A stretch of DNA of 11,523 bases from DATBDM01 sp036269915 (GCA_036269915.1 DATBDM010000048.1:1-11523); one strand, 5' to 3'. Positions 1 to 6,942 are shown, counted from the stretch's first letter. Numbers and translations are program-made. Notes: a model not told the origin generated them from the sequence alone.

Positions 1-24
1 TTGACGTTCGTCAGGCGCCGCGAC

Positions 25-537
25 TCAGGAGCTCTTCCTCGCCCGCGCCGCGCGCTTGGGCTTCGGCTTCGCCGCCGACGAGCCCTGCGCGTCGACGACC
101 AGTCGCTCCTGCTCGCGCGGCACGGGTGACGGGCCCGCGTCGAGTGAGGCGGTCAGGTGGGCCAGCTCGGTGCCGAGCCGGACGAGCTGCGCTTCGATCG
201 CGGCGAGACGGTCGTCGATCGCCGCGGCGGGCGCGCGGCCGATCGCCTCGAGGCGCTCGTCGACGCGGTCGACGGCCTCCTCGATGCCCTCCATGCGCTG
301 GGAGACCGAGCGCAGGCGGCGCGTCAGCCGCTCGATGTCGGCCGCCGACGGGATGTTGAGCGCGCTCATCGCGGTCTCCTGCGCCTGTACAGCGCGCTCG
401 CGCGCCTCGAAGGCGCGCGAGAGCGTGCTCGTGACGATCGGGTTCTCGAGCAGGTCCTGGGCGAGCCGGCCCAGCGCGTCCTCGCTCTGCCGGGCGAGGC
501 GGTCCTTGAACCCGCCCTGCCCGCTGTCCTCTGCCAT
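25..537 (-). CDS. Coiled-coil protein with basic tail, phasin (PhaF)-like
   Basis: A 170-residue soluble protein with no signal peptide or membrane segment. Residues 1-60 form an amphipathic, Arg/Glu-rich helical region. A short segment, ALNIPSAADIERLTRRL at about residues 59-75, is followed by a heptad-like coiled coil to about residue 125. The segment resembles the 'lnlPSr.DverL' stretch of polyhydroxyalkanoate granule-associated proteins (PhaF/PhaI type). The tail, about residues 150-170, is rich in Lys, Arg, Ala and Pro, like the DNA-binding tail of PhaF but much shorter. The ATG start has GGGAG about 8 bases upstream. It is divergent from the wall-hydrolase gene and shares a 257-base spacer with it. 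If the family call is right, it would coat storage granules and perhaps tether them to the nucleoid. No PHA synthase is in the window, so this is a similarity call. A generic coiled-coil nucleoid or polar protein is the alternative. Confidence 0.8.
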   Translation of the reverse strand: MAEDSGQGGFKDRLARQSEDALGRLAQDLLENPIVTSTLSRAFEARERAVQAQETAMSALNIPSAADIERLTRRLRSVSQRMEGIEEAVDRVDERLEAIGRAPAAAIDDRLAAIEAQLVRLGTELAHLTASLDAGPSPVPREQERLVVDAQGSSAAKPKPKRAARARKSS

Positions 538-622
538 GGTCGGTCTCCCGGGTTTCGTCGGTCGCAGACCGCGGGGAAGCTAGCGCAGGGGCGGAGGTGA
601 GCAGGGGTGGGATTCCGTACCC

Positions 623-643
623 TCGACCTCGAGTGGAGGTCGA
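623..643. repeat. 8-bp inverted repeat between divergent genes
   Basis: TCGACCTC (623-630), a 5-base loop, then GAGGTCGA (636-643) form a perfect 8-bp stem. It lies in the spacer between the divergent phasin-like and wall-hydrolase genes. A second, shorter inverted repeat, ACGGTG (687-692) and CACCGT (699-704), follows. No T-tract is attached, so an operator or a 5' leader structure is more likely than a terminator. No protein can be assigned to it. Confidence 0.45.
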
Positions 644-710
644 AGTGCGACACGATGGACGCCAAATACGTCGAAATGCGCAAGAGACGGTGCCATCACA
701 CCGTTCCAAA

Positions 711-739
711 TTGCGAAACCAACAGGCGACCAGTAGCGT
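711..739 (+). promoter_or_regulatory. Candidate promoter of the wall-hydrolase gene
   Basis: TTGCGA (711-716) and TAGCGT (734-739) are separated by 17 bases. They lie in a locally AT-richer patch of an otherwise very GC-rich sequence. A start point near 746 would give a leader of about 50 bases with AGGAGGGG at 774-781, consistent with translation starting at the ATG at 795. The -10 box is imperfect. A sigma factor other than the housekeeping one cannot be excluded. Confidence 0.35.
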
Positions 740-794
740 CAAAGCCTTGTCGAGGGCCGCGCGCTGGCGCTGCAGGAGGGGACTCATTCCGGGG

Positions 795-3335
795 ATGACA
801 GGTCGCAGGCCAGTCGTGATCGCGCTGTTGGCTGCCGTGCTGTACGCAGGGGTGCTCGTCGCATCCGCGTCGGCGGAGATGCACCAGGTGCGCGTGACGC
901 TGGTTACCGGCCAGGTCATGACCCTCAACGTCGACGTGCCGCCCGGTGGCTCGGCCGCGAGCTCGCTGCCCCCGCTTTCCGCGCCCGTGCAGAACGTCGT
1001 CGATCTCGGCCCGATCGCCACCCCGACGCCGGCACCCACGGTCCCGCCCGCCCCGACGGTCCCGCCGGCCCCGAGCGTCGGCGGCACGCCGACTCCCTCG
1101 CCCACGCCGGGCGGCAACGGATCGAGCGGCAGCTCCGGCAGCGGCTCGAGCGGTAGCGCGCCGCAAGGCTCGACCACGGGTTCAGGGAACACCTCGAGCG
1201 GTTCGGTCGGCTCCGGGAGCACCGGCTCGACCACCGGTAACCAGGCCGGCGGCGCCGGGCGCGTCGTCCGCAAGGCGAAGGACACCGCCTCGCGCGCCAC
1301 CAAGAAGGCCAGGGCCAAGGCCAAGGCGACGAACCCGAACGCGATCCAGGCGCCCGACGGCACCCCGACGCTCGCCAACCCGACGCTCTCGCTCGCGATC
1401 CCCGGCCCCGCCGCGATCGGCGTGCCGAACTTCTTCATCGACAAGTTCCGGATCCCGCCGTTCCTGCTGCCGATCTACCAGGCCGCCGGGATCCAGTACG
1501 GCGTGCGCTGGGAGGTCCTGGCCGCGATCAACGAGATCGAGACCGACTACGGGCGCAACCTGAACATCTCCTCCGCGGGCGCCGAGGGCTGGATGCAGTT
1601 CATGCCCTCCACGTGGAAGATGTACGGCGTCGACGCCAACGGCGACGGCCAGCGCGATCCGTTCAACCCGGCCGACGCGATCTTCGCCGCCGCGCGCTAC
1701 CTGCGCGCCGCCGGCGCCGATCACGATCTGCGCCGCGCCATCTTCGCCTACAACCACGCGACCTGGTACGTGGACTCCGTCCTCATGCGCGCGCGGGTGA
1801 TCGCCGGCCTGCCCGCCAACCTCGTCGGGTCGCTCACCGGCCTCACCCAGGGCCGCTTCCCGGTCGACGCCAATGCCCGCTACGCCGACAGCCTCACCAA
1901 GCGCGACACGCGCGGCCAGCGCCGCACCAACCCCTCGGTCGTGGTCGAGTCCGCGCAGCGCCGCTCGATCGACATCTTCGCCCGCAAGGGCTCGCGCGTC
2001 GTCGCCACGCAGGACGGCCGCATCGTGCGGACCGGCAGCACCAAGCGGCGCGGGCACTTCGTCGTCCTGCAGGACGTCTACGGAAATACGTATACGTACG
2101 CGCACCTGGGCGACGTCGTGAGGCGCTACCCGGCGCCCAAGCCGCAGTCGGTGACCCAGGCGGAGATCACCAAGGAGCTCAAGCTCCCGCGCAAGGACGC
2201 CGCGCCGTCCGAGGCCGCCTCCGCCACCCGCCAGGCGGCGACCAAGGCGCCGAGCCGCGCCACCCGGCGCAAGGCCGCGCCGAAGGCGCGCACGCGCCCG
2301 CAGTCCGCGGTGAGCCGCAGCGCCCCGACCAAGCAGCGGCTGTTCGCGCACCCGCACCGGCCGAACGCGGCCGACGCCGGCGGCGCCCAGCAGGTCTTCC
2401 AGCGCAGCGGCAGCGTCGACGGCGACCCGAGCATCGCCGGCTACTTCAAGCGCGTCTTCGGGCTCGACCGCAAGGACGTCCGCCTCAAGCCGATGCGCAA
2501 GGGCGCCCACATCGTCGCGGGCACGATCCTCGGCCACATCGGCAAGGTCCAGCCGGCCGTCGCCCCCCACGTCTCCTTCGAGATCCGCCCCGCGGGCAAG
2601 GGCGCGCCGCGGATCGACCCGAAGCCGATCCTCGACGGCTGGAAGCTGCTCGAGACGACCGCGATCTACCGCGCCGCGGGCAAGAACCCGTTCATGGGCG
2701 CCGACGCGCCGTCGATCGGCCAGATCCTGCTGATGGGCAAGGACGCGCTCGCCCAGCGCGTGCTCAACGACCCGCGCGTGCAGATCTACGACTGCGGCCG
2801 CAGCGACATCCAGACCGGCCAGATCGACCGCCGGGTCCTGGCGACGATCGAGTTCCTCGCCGCGTCGGGCTTCAAGCCGACGATCTCGGCGCTCAAGTGC
2901 GGCCACAGCCTGATGACCGTCTCGGGCAACGTCTCCGAGCACTCCACCGGCGACGCGGTCGACATCGCGGCGATCAACGGCATCCCGATCCTCGGCCACC
3001 AGGGTCCAGGGTCGATCACCGAGCTCGTGATCCGCCGCCTGCTGACGCTGCAGGGCACGATGCGACCGCACCAGATCATCTCGCTGATGACCTTCCCCGG
3101 GGCGGACAACACGCTGTCGATGGCCGATCACGCGAACCACATCCACGTCGGCTTCCATCCGATGTTCGGCGACAACACCAAGCTCGCGCGCCAGGTGAGC
3201 TCGATCCTGCGACCGGGCCAGTGGACGCGGCTCGTGACCCGGCTGGGCCAGCTCAGCGAGCCGACCGTGCGCGCGAAGCCATCGCGCTACGCGACACCGG
3301 TCAAGGGCCGCGGCGGCGCGCACCTGGGCGATTGA
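795..3335 (+). CDS. Secreted multidomain cell-wall hydrolase: SLT transglycosylase, degenerate M23, LAS/M15-type peptidase
   Basis: 846 residues. The open frame extends upstream to a GTG at 597. I start at ATG 795 because it follows AGGAGGGG and opens a clear signal peptide: Arg-Arg at residues 4-5, a hydrophobic core, and a cut after ASA at about residue 27. Domains: a Pro/Thr then Gly/Ser linker (about 73-155) and a basic stretch. Next is a lytic transglycosylase fold (about 205-340) with catalytic Glu249 in the IETDYG segment, GAEGWMQFMPSTW at 262-274, and a calcium-type loop DANGDGQRD at 280-288. The M23/LytM-like fold (about 385-610) is split by a Lys/Arg/Ala/Pro-rich insert (about 443-550). 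Last comes a LAS/M15-type domain (about 660-790) with His716-x6-Asp723 and an HIH motif at 782-784, plus Cys667 and Cys702. It should cut glycan strands and stem peptides outside the membrane. The M23 part lacks two metal ligands and is probably structural. The downstream gene is translationally coupled. Confidence 0.9.
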   Translation: MTGRRPVVIALLAAVLYAGVLVASASAEMHQVRVTLVTGQVMTLNVDVPPGGSAASSLPPLSAPVQNVVDLGPIATPTPAPTVPPAPTVPPAPSVGGTPTPSPTPGGNGSSGSSGSGSSGSAPQGSTTGSGNTSSGSVGSGSTGSTTGNQAGGAGRVVRKAKDTASRATKKARAKAKATNPNAIQAPDGTPTLANPTLSLAIPGPAAIGVPNFFIDKFRIPPFLLPIYQAAGIQYGVRWEVLAAINEIETDYGRNLNISSAGAEGWMQFMPSTWKMYGVDANGDGQRDPFNPADAIFAAARYLRAAGADHDLRRAIFAYNHATWYVDSVLMRARVIAGLPANLVGSLTGLTQGRFPVDANARYADSLTKRDTRGQRRTNPSVVVESAQRRSIDIFARKGSRVVATQDGRIVRTGSTKRRGHFVVLQDVYGNTYTYAHLGDVVRRYPAPKPQSVTQAEITKELKLPRKDAAPSEAASATRQAATKAPSRATRRKAAPKARTRPQSAVSRSAPTKQRLFAHPHRPNAADAGGAQQVFQRSGSVDGDPSIAGYFKRVFGLDRKDVRLKPMRKGAHIVAGTILGHIGKVQPAVAPHVSFEIRPAGKGAPRIDPKPILDGWKLLETTAIYRAAGKNPFMGADAPSIGQILLMGKDALAQRVLNDPRVQIYDCGRSDIQTGQIDRRVLATIEFLAASGFKPTISALKCGHSLMTVSGNVSEHSTGDAVDIAAINGIPILGHQGPGSITELVIRRLLTLQGTMRPHQIISLMTFPGADNTLSMADHANHIHVGFHPMFGDNTKLARQVSSILRPGQWTRLVTRLGQLSEPTVRAKPSRYATPVKGRGGAHLGD

Positions 3336-4210
3336 GCACGGCGTCCGGGCCCGATCCCGGGAGCCGCTTCGGGTTCGTCCAGTGGGAGTTCCCGGGGCGC
3401 CTCGGCCCTGACCCGGGGCGCTACGCGATCCGCCGCTTCGCCGGCGACGACGTCCGCCACGTGCTGGTCATCAGCGGGATCGAGGCGCCGCGCCGCGTGC
3501 GCCTCTCCCCCGGCGCCCGGCGGCGGACGCGCCGCGCCGAGCCCGGCCCTGCGGTGACGCCGGTGGAGGTGACCCGCGCGACCGTGATCGGCGCGAGCGC
3601 GCTCGACGGCGAGGACGCCGCCGAGGCCTGGCTCGCGCATGCCCTGGGCGACGGGCGCGACGCGCTGCTCGCCGAGTCGCTGCTCGTGCTCGCCCGCGCG
3701 GTCGCCGCCCGCCGCGTCGCCGCGGCCGATCCCTGGGCCGCGGACCCCGACCCGGCGCGCGCGCTGGTCACGCGGATCGGCTACGGCTCCGGCCAGGCGG
3801 TCGCCGACGGGGAGTGGGACGCCGCGCGCGAGCTGCCGCCGGCGCGCGGCCCGGGGCGGCGCATGCTCGTCCCGCAGGAGCGCGCCTCGGCGCTGCTCGG
3901 CGGCCGCGACGCCGCCCTGGCCTGCGAGGAGCTCGCGCTCCGCGCCCGGGCCGACCTCGACCGCGGCCGCGGTCGCGAGGCGGCCCTGCAGCTCGACGTC
4001 GCGCTGCGCGCGGCGCTCTCCGAGCTCGAGGGCTGGCGCGGGCATCGCGACCTGGGCAAGCGCCTCGACGAGCTCGCTACCCATGTCGAGCCGGTCGCCG
4101 CGGCGGCGACCGCCGCGCTCGGCGGCGGCCTGGGCGAGCGCGAGCTGGCCGCGGTGGCGGAGGCGCTGGCCCGCCTCGAAGCCGCCCTGCGCGCCCGCGC
4201 CGCCGACTAG
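3332..4210 (+). CDS. Protein of unknown function coupled to the wall hydrolase
   Basis: 292 residues from a TTG start whose last two bases lie in the upstream TGA stop (TTGA at 3332-3335), a layout typical of translational coupling. The frame is open far upstream, but that part is a shadow of the hydrolase. The N-terminus (about residues 10-60) looks like a compact beta-rich segment, with FGFVQWEFPGRLGP and later RHVLVISGI as its most distinctive stretches. From about residue 95 onward it is mostly Ala/Arg/Leu/Glu helix, including an acidic-basic helical C-terminus. No signal peptide, membrane span, Cys cluster or nucleotide-binding motif is visible. It is not a family I recognise. Being co-expressed with a secreted wall enzyme while apparently cytoplasmic, it could be a regulatory or housekeeping partner, but that is only inference. 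Its stop overlaps the stop of the convergent Sir2 gene. Confidence 0.75.
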   Translation: MSTASGPDPGSRFGFVQWEFPGRLGPDPGRYAIRRFAGDDVRHVLVISGIEAPRRVRLSPGARRRTRRAEPGPAVTPVEVTRATVIGASALDGEDAAEAWLAHALGDGRDALLAESLLVLARAVAARRVAAADPWAADPDPARALVTRIGYGSGQAVADGEWDAARELPPARGPGRRMLVPQERASALLGGRDAALACEELALRARADLDRGRGREAALQLDVALRAALSELEGWRGHRDLGKRLDELATHVEPVAAAATAALGGGLGERELAAVAEALARLEAALRARAAD

Positions 4211-4956
4211 CCGAGCGCCGCGAGCACGGCGTCGAGCTCGTCGACCACGTCGCCTTCGAGCTTGACGTCCGCGACGCGGTCGAACGGCGTCTCGCTGCGG
4301 GTGACGATCGCGAGGCGACCGCCGGCGGCGAGCGTCAGCTCGGGCAGCCCCGCCACCGGATACACCTCCAGCGAGGAGCCGACGACGATCATCAGGTCGG
4401 CGCCCTCCGCCAGCTCGCCCGCGCGCGTCATCGCCCCCTCGTCGAGCATCTCGCCGAAGAGCACGACGTCGGGCTTGAGCGGCGCGCCGCAGTCGCAACG
4501 CGGGATGCCGTCCGCGGCGTCCGCGAGCCGGCGGCGCGTCTCGGCCAGCGGATAGGAGCGGCCGTCGGCGAGGCAGGACGCGCTGCGGATCGACCCGTGC
4601 ACCTCGATCAGCTCGCGCGTCCCGGCCGCGCTGTGCAGCCCGTCGATGTTCTGCGTGATCACCGCGTCGAGCCGGTCGCCCGCCTCCAGCGCGGCGAGAG
4701 CGCGGTGGGCCGCATTGGGCTGCTTGCCCTCGAGCGTGGCGAAGCGCTGCCCGTAGAAGGCCCAGAAGCCGGCCGGGTCGGAGCGCCACACGGAGATGTG
4801 CGCGACCTCCATCGGGTCCACGTTCGCCCACAGCCCCGTGCCCGGGGAGCGGAAGTCGGGGATCCCCGACGGCACGGAGATCCCTGCGCCGGTGAGCGCC
4901 ACGACCGAGCCCGCGCAGCGGATCAGCTCCGCGAGCCGAGCGCGATCGTCCGCCAC
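4207..4956 (-). CDS. Sir2-family NAD-dependent protein deacylase, class III-like
   Basis: 249 residues, GTG start four bases after the upstream hydratase stop. It removes acyl groups from lysine using NAD, releasing nicotinamide and O-acyl-ADP-ribose. The Rossmann NAD site shows TGAGIS (22-27), GIPDFRS (31-37) and TQNID (101-105). The catalytic base is His120. GSSLEVYP (193-200) and an NAD-binding C-terminus follow. FYGQR (67-71) provides the Tyr68-x-x-Arg71 pair that, in CobB and SIRT5, binds the carboxylate of succinyl or malonyl lysine. The zinc module is atypical: Cys128, Cys154 and Cys156 are present, but the second Cys of the first pair is Asp131, and the second pair is Cys-x-Cys. Position directly behind beta-oxidation genes suggests it reverses acylation driven by acyl-CoA. 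The family call is firm; acyl preference is inference. I do not assign the name cobB without a phylogeny. Confidence 0.93.
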   Translation of the reverse strand: MADDRARLAELIRCAGSVVALTGAGISVPSGIPDFRSPGTGLWANVDPMEVAHISVWRSDPAGFWAFYGQRFATLEGKQPNAAHRALAALEAGDRLDAVITQNIDGLHSAAGTRELIEVHGSIRSASCLADGRSYPLAETRRRLADAADGIPRCDCGAPLKPDVVLFGEMLDEGAMTRAGELAEGADLMIVVGSSLEVYPVAGLPELTLAAGGRLAIVTRSETPFDRVADVKLEGDVVDELDAVLAALG

Positions 4957-4960
4957 CCGG

Positions 4961-6067
4961 TCAGGAGCCCTTGAACTTCGGCGTGCGCTTGCCGAGGAAG
5001 GCCGAGATGCCCTCGCGGGCGTCGTCGGAGGTGAAGGCCGCGATGAAGCCCTCCTTCTCGGCCTCGATGCCCTCGTCGAGGTCGGCCCTGTGCGACGCCC
5101 GCTTGATGTTGGCGAGCGCGACCGGCGCCTGGCCGGCGAACTTGTGCGCCCAGCTCAGCGCGGTGTCGAACAGCTCGTGGTCGGCGACGACGCGGTTGAC
5201 CAGGCCGTGCTCGTACGCGTCCTCGGCGGAGATCGGCTCGCCGGTCGTGTTCATCTCGAGCGCCTTGGCGGGGCCGACGAGCCGCGGCAGCCGCTGCGTC
5301 CCGCCGAAGCCGGGGATGATGCCGAGGCCGATCTCGGGCTGGCCGAACGCGGCCGAGTAGCCGGCGAGCCGGACGTCGCAGGCCATCGCCATCTCGCAGC
5401 CGCCCCCGAGCGCGACGCCGTTGACGGCCGCGATCGTCATGATCGGCGACTGCTCCCAGCCGCGGAACAGCGCGTGCGCGGCGTCGAGCAGCCCGCGCCC
5501 GCCCTGCGCGTCGAGCTGCGTGAAGGCCTTGATGTCGGCGCCGGCGCACCACAGCGCCGGGTTCGGCGAGGCGATGATCAGCGCGCGGATATTCGTGCCC
5601 TGGATCGCGTCCCATGCGCCCTGAAGCGCCTCGATCACCTGCGGCGCAAGCGAGTTCGCAGGCGGGTTGTCGAGCCACAGGATCGCGATCGCGCCGCGCG
5701 TGTCGAGCTTGACCGGCGCCTGCTCGTAGCCGGCGTCGGGCTGCGGGTAGGGGTAGAAGCCCTGGCCGCTCTTGGCGCCGAGGCGCCCCTGGGCGACGAG
5801 CCGGCGCAGCAGCAGCGGCGGCTCGAACGCGCTCCCCCACTCCTCCGTGCCGCGCTCGAGCGCGGCGAGGGCGTCGTCGAGGCCGCGGAAGTCCGCGCGC
5901 GCGAAGGGCCCGGGGACCATGCCGGTGCCCATCATCATCCCGAGGTCGACGTCGCGGACGCCCGCGATGCCCTCCTCGACGACGAGGCAGGCCTCGACGA
6001 GCGCCTTCAGCTGGAAGCGGTCCGCAACGCCCTCGTCGATCTGCGGGGTCGTGGTCGGGTCAGCCAT
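4961..6067 (-). CDS. 3HCDH C-terminal domain fused to enoyl-CoA hydratase
   Basis: 368 residues from ATG 6067, chosen because the longer frame (to 6157) runs inside the upstream gene. Residues about 10-108 match the C-terminal helical domain of 3-hydroxyacyl-CoA dehydrogenases (QLKALVEACLVVEEGI, then GRLGAKSGQGFYPYP). After a short linker, residues about 115-368 form a full enoyl-CoA hydratase/isomerase (crotonase). It has an oxyanion-hole loop ALWCAGADIKAF, GGGCE with Glu225, and QPEIGLGIIPGFGGTQ with Glu245, the two Glu residues expected of a true hydratase. It should hydrate trans-2-enoyl-CoA to 3-hydroxyacyl-CoA. The start overlaps the dehydrogenase stop by 8 bases (ATGGCTGA), so the two are co-translated and probably form a complex. 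Together they follow the dehydrogenase-then-hydratase domain order of FadN-type enzymes, split between the two 3HCDH_C copies. Acyl chain length cannot be read from the sequence. Confidence 0.92.
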   Translation of the reverse strand: MADPTTTPQIDEGVADRFQLKALVEACLVVEEGIAGVRDVDLGMMMGTGMVPGPFARADFRGLDDALAALERGTEEWGSAFEPPLLLRRLVAQGRLGAKSGQGFYPYPQPDAGYEQAPVKLDTRGAIAILWLDNPPANSLAPQVIEALQGAWDAIQGTNIRALIIASPNPALWCAGADIKAFTQLDAQGGRGLLDAAHALFRGWEQSPIMTIAAVNGVALGGGCEMAMACDVRLAGYSAAFGQPEIGLGIIPGFGGTQRLPRLVGPAKALEMNTTGEPISAEDAYEHGLVNRVVADHELFDTALSWAHKFAGQAPVALANIKRASHRADLDEGIEAEKEGFIAAFTSDDAREGISAFLGKRTPKFKGS

Positions 6068-6932
6068 GGTCGTAGAAGCCCTTCCCGGTCTTGGCGCCGA
6101 GGTCGCCGGCGGCGACCTTCTCCTCCATCCCGGAGTGCACGTACATGCGGTCGCCATAGGCGTCGCGCAGGTCGCGGGCGACCTTGACGACCGTGTCGAG
6201 GCCCGACATGTCGGCGACCCGGAACGGGCCCATCGGCATCTGCGCCCGCTCGGCGATGAAGGCGTCGAGCGCCTCGACGTCGGTGCCGGTCTCGTCCTGG
6301 TAGCGCCAGATCTCGCTCACGGTGGAGACGAGGATGCGGTTGACGACGAAGCCCGGGCACTCGCCGCAGCGCACCGCGGTCTTGCGGATCGCCTGGGCGA
6401 AGTTGGCGGCCGCCTGCGCGGTCTCGGGCGACGTGTCGTCGCCCTCGACGACCTCGACGAGGCGCATGCGCGAGGCGGGCCAGAAGAAATGGAAGCCGAC
6501 GACCTTGTCCGGCCGCTGCGTGACGTCGCCGATCTCGGTGATCGACAGCCCAGAGGTGTTCGAGGCGAGGATCGCGTGGCCCGGCGTGGCGGCGTCGAGG
6601 TCCGCGAAGACGGCCTGCTTGATCTCCATCCGCTCGGGAACGGCTTCGATGACGACGTCGACGTCGCCGAACCCGTCGTAGGAGGTCGTGCCGGTGATCA
6701 GCGAGAGCGTGCGCTCGACCTGCTCGCTCGCCTGCTCCTCGGTGATCCTGCCCTTCTTGACGAGCTGAGCGACCTGGCCCTCGGTGACCTTGCGCGCGTG
6801 CCGGAGGCCTGCGTCGACGAACTGCTGGTCGACGTCCTTGAGCACGACGGGGATGTCCGCGGAGGCGATGACCTGCGCGATCTCACCGCCCATCACGCCC
6901 GCGCCGACGACCGCGGCTTTGAAGACGAACAT
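6060..6932 (-). CDS. 3-hydroxyacyl-CoA dehydrogenase
   Basis: 290 residues, ATG start, with only a weak ribosome binding site 10 bases after the SRPBCC stop. It oxidises L-3-hydroxyacyl-CoA to 3-ketoacyl-CoA with NAD, the third step of beta-oxidation. The Rossmann site is G10-x-G12-xx-G15, with Asp33 in the LKDVD segment favouring NAD over NADP. IEAVPERMEIKQ and ASNTSGLSI are typical of the family. The catalytic dyad is His148 and Glu160. The usual HFFNP motif reads HFFWP here, with Trp151 in place of Asn. Asn198 in VVNRIL is kept. A single C-terminal helical domain ends in TGKGFYDHG, so the protein is complete by the standard of single-domain HBD enzymes. The extra C-terminal domain found in PaaH- or FadN-like proteins is carried by the next gene. 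Confidence 0.93.
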   Translation of the reverse strand: MFVFKAAVVGAGVMGGEIAQVIASADIPVVLKDVDQQFVDAGLRHARKVTEGQVAQLVKKGRITEEQASEQVERTLSLITGTTSYDGFGDVDVVIEAVPERMEIKQAVFADLDAATPGHAILASNTSGLSITEIGDVTQRPDKVVGFHFFWPASRMRLVEVVEGDDTSPETAQAAANFAQAIRKTAVRCGECPGFVVNRILVSTVSEIWRYQDETGTDVEALDAFIAERAQMPMGPFRVADMSGLDTVVKVARDLRDAYGDRMYVHSGMEEKVAAGDLGAKTGKGFYDHG

Positions 6933-6942
6933 CAGCGGGACC

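Noticed and set aside
1..13. TGACG-TT-CGTCA palindrome at the window start
   Set aside because: Five-base arms with no T-run and no visible gene context to the left; too short to call an operator or terminator.
600..790. c-di-AMP (ydaO) or other riboswitch upstream of the wall hydrolase
   Set aside because: Such switches precede wall hydrolases in some actinobacteria, but I could not find the conserved core segments; only short unrelated inverted repeats are present.
597..794. Upstream extension of the hydrolase frame to a GTG at 597
   Set aside because: The extra 66 residues precede a well-formed signal peptide and cover the likely promoter and ribosome binding site, so the ATG at 795 is the better start.
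1182..3323. Long minus-strand open frame of about 713 codons
   Set aside because: It is antisense to the wall hydrolase, rich in Arg/Ala/Asp/Val repeats typical of a high-GC shadow frame, and shows no domain motif, while the plus strand encodes clear catalytic motifs.
1613..3331. Plus-strand open frame running into the unknown gene
   Set aside because: It overlaps the hydrolase in another frame with Arg/Pro-rich shadow composition. Only the part from TTG 3332 is protein-like.
6068..6157. Start of the hydratase fusion at 6157
   Set aside because: The added 30 residues lie fully inside the dehydrogenase gene in another frame, contain shadow-like Arg/Pro/Ser sequence, and would give a 98-base overlap instead of the natural 8-base one.
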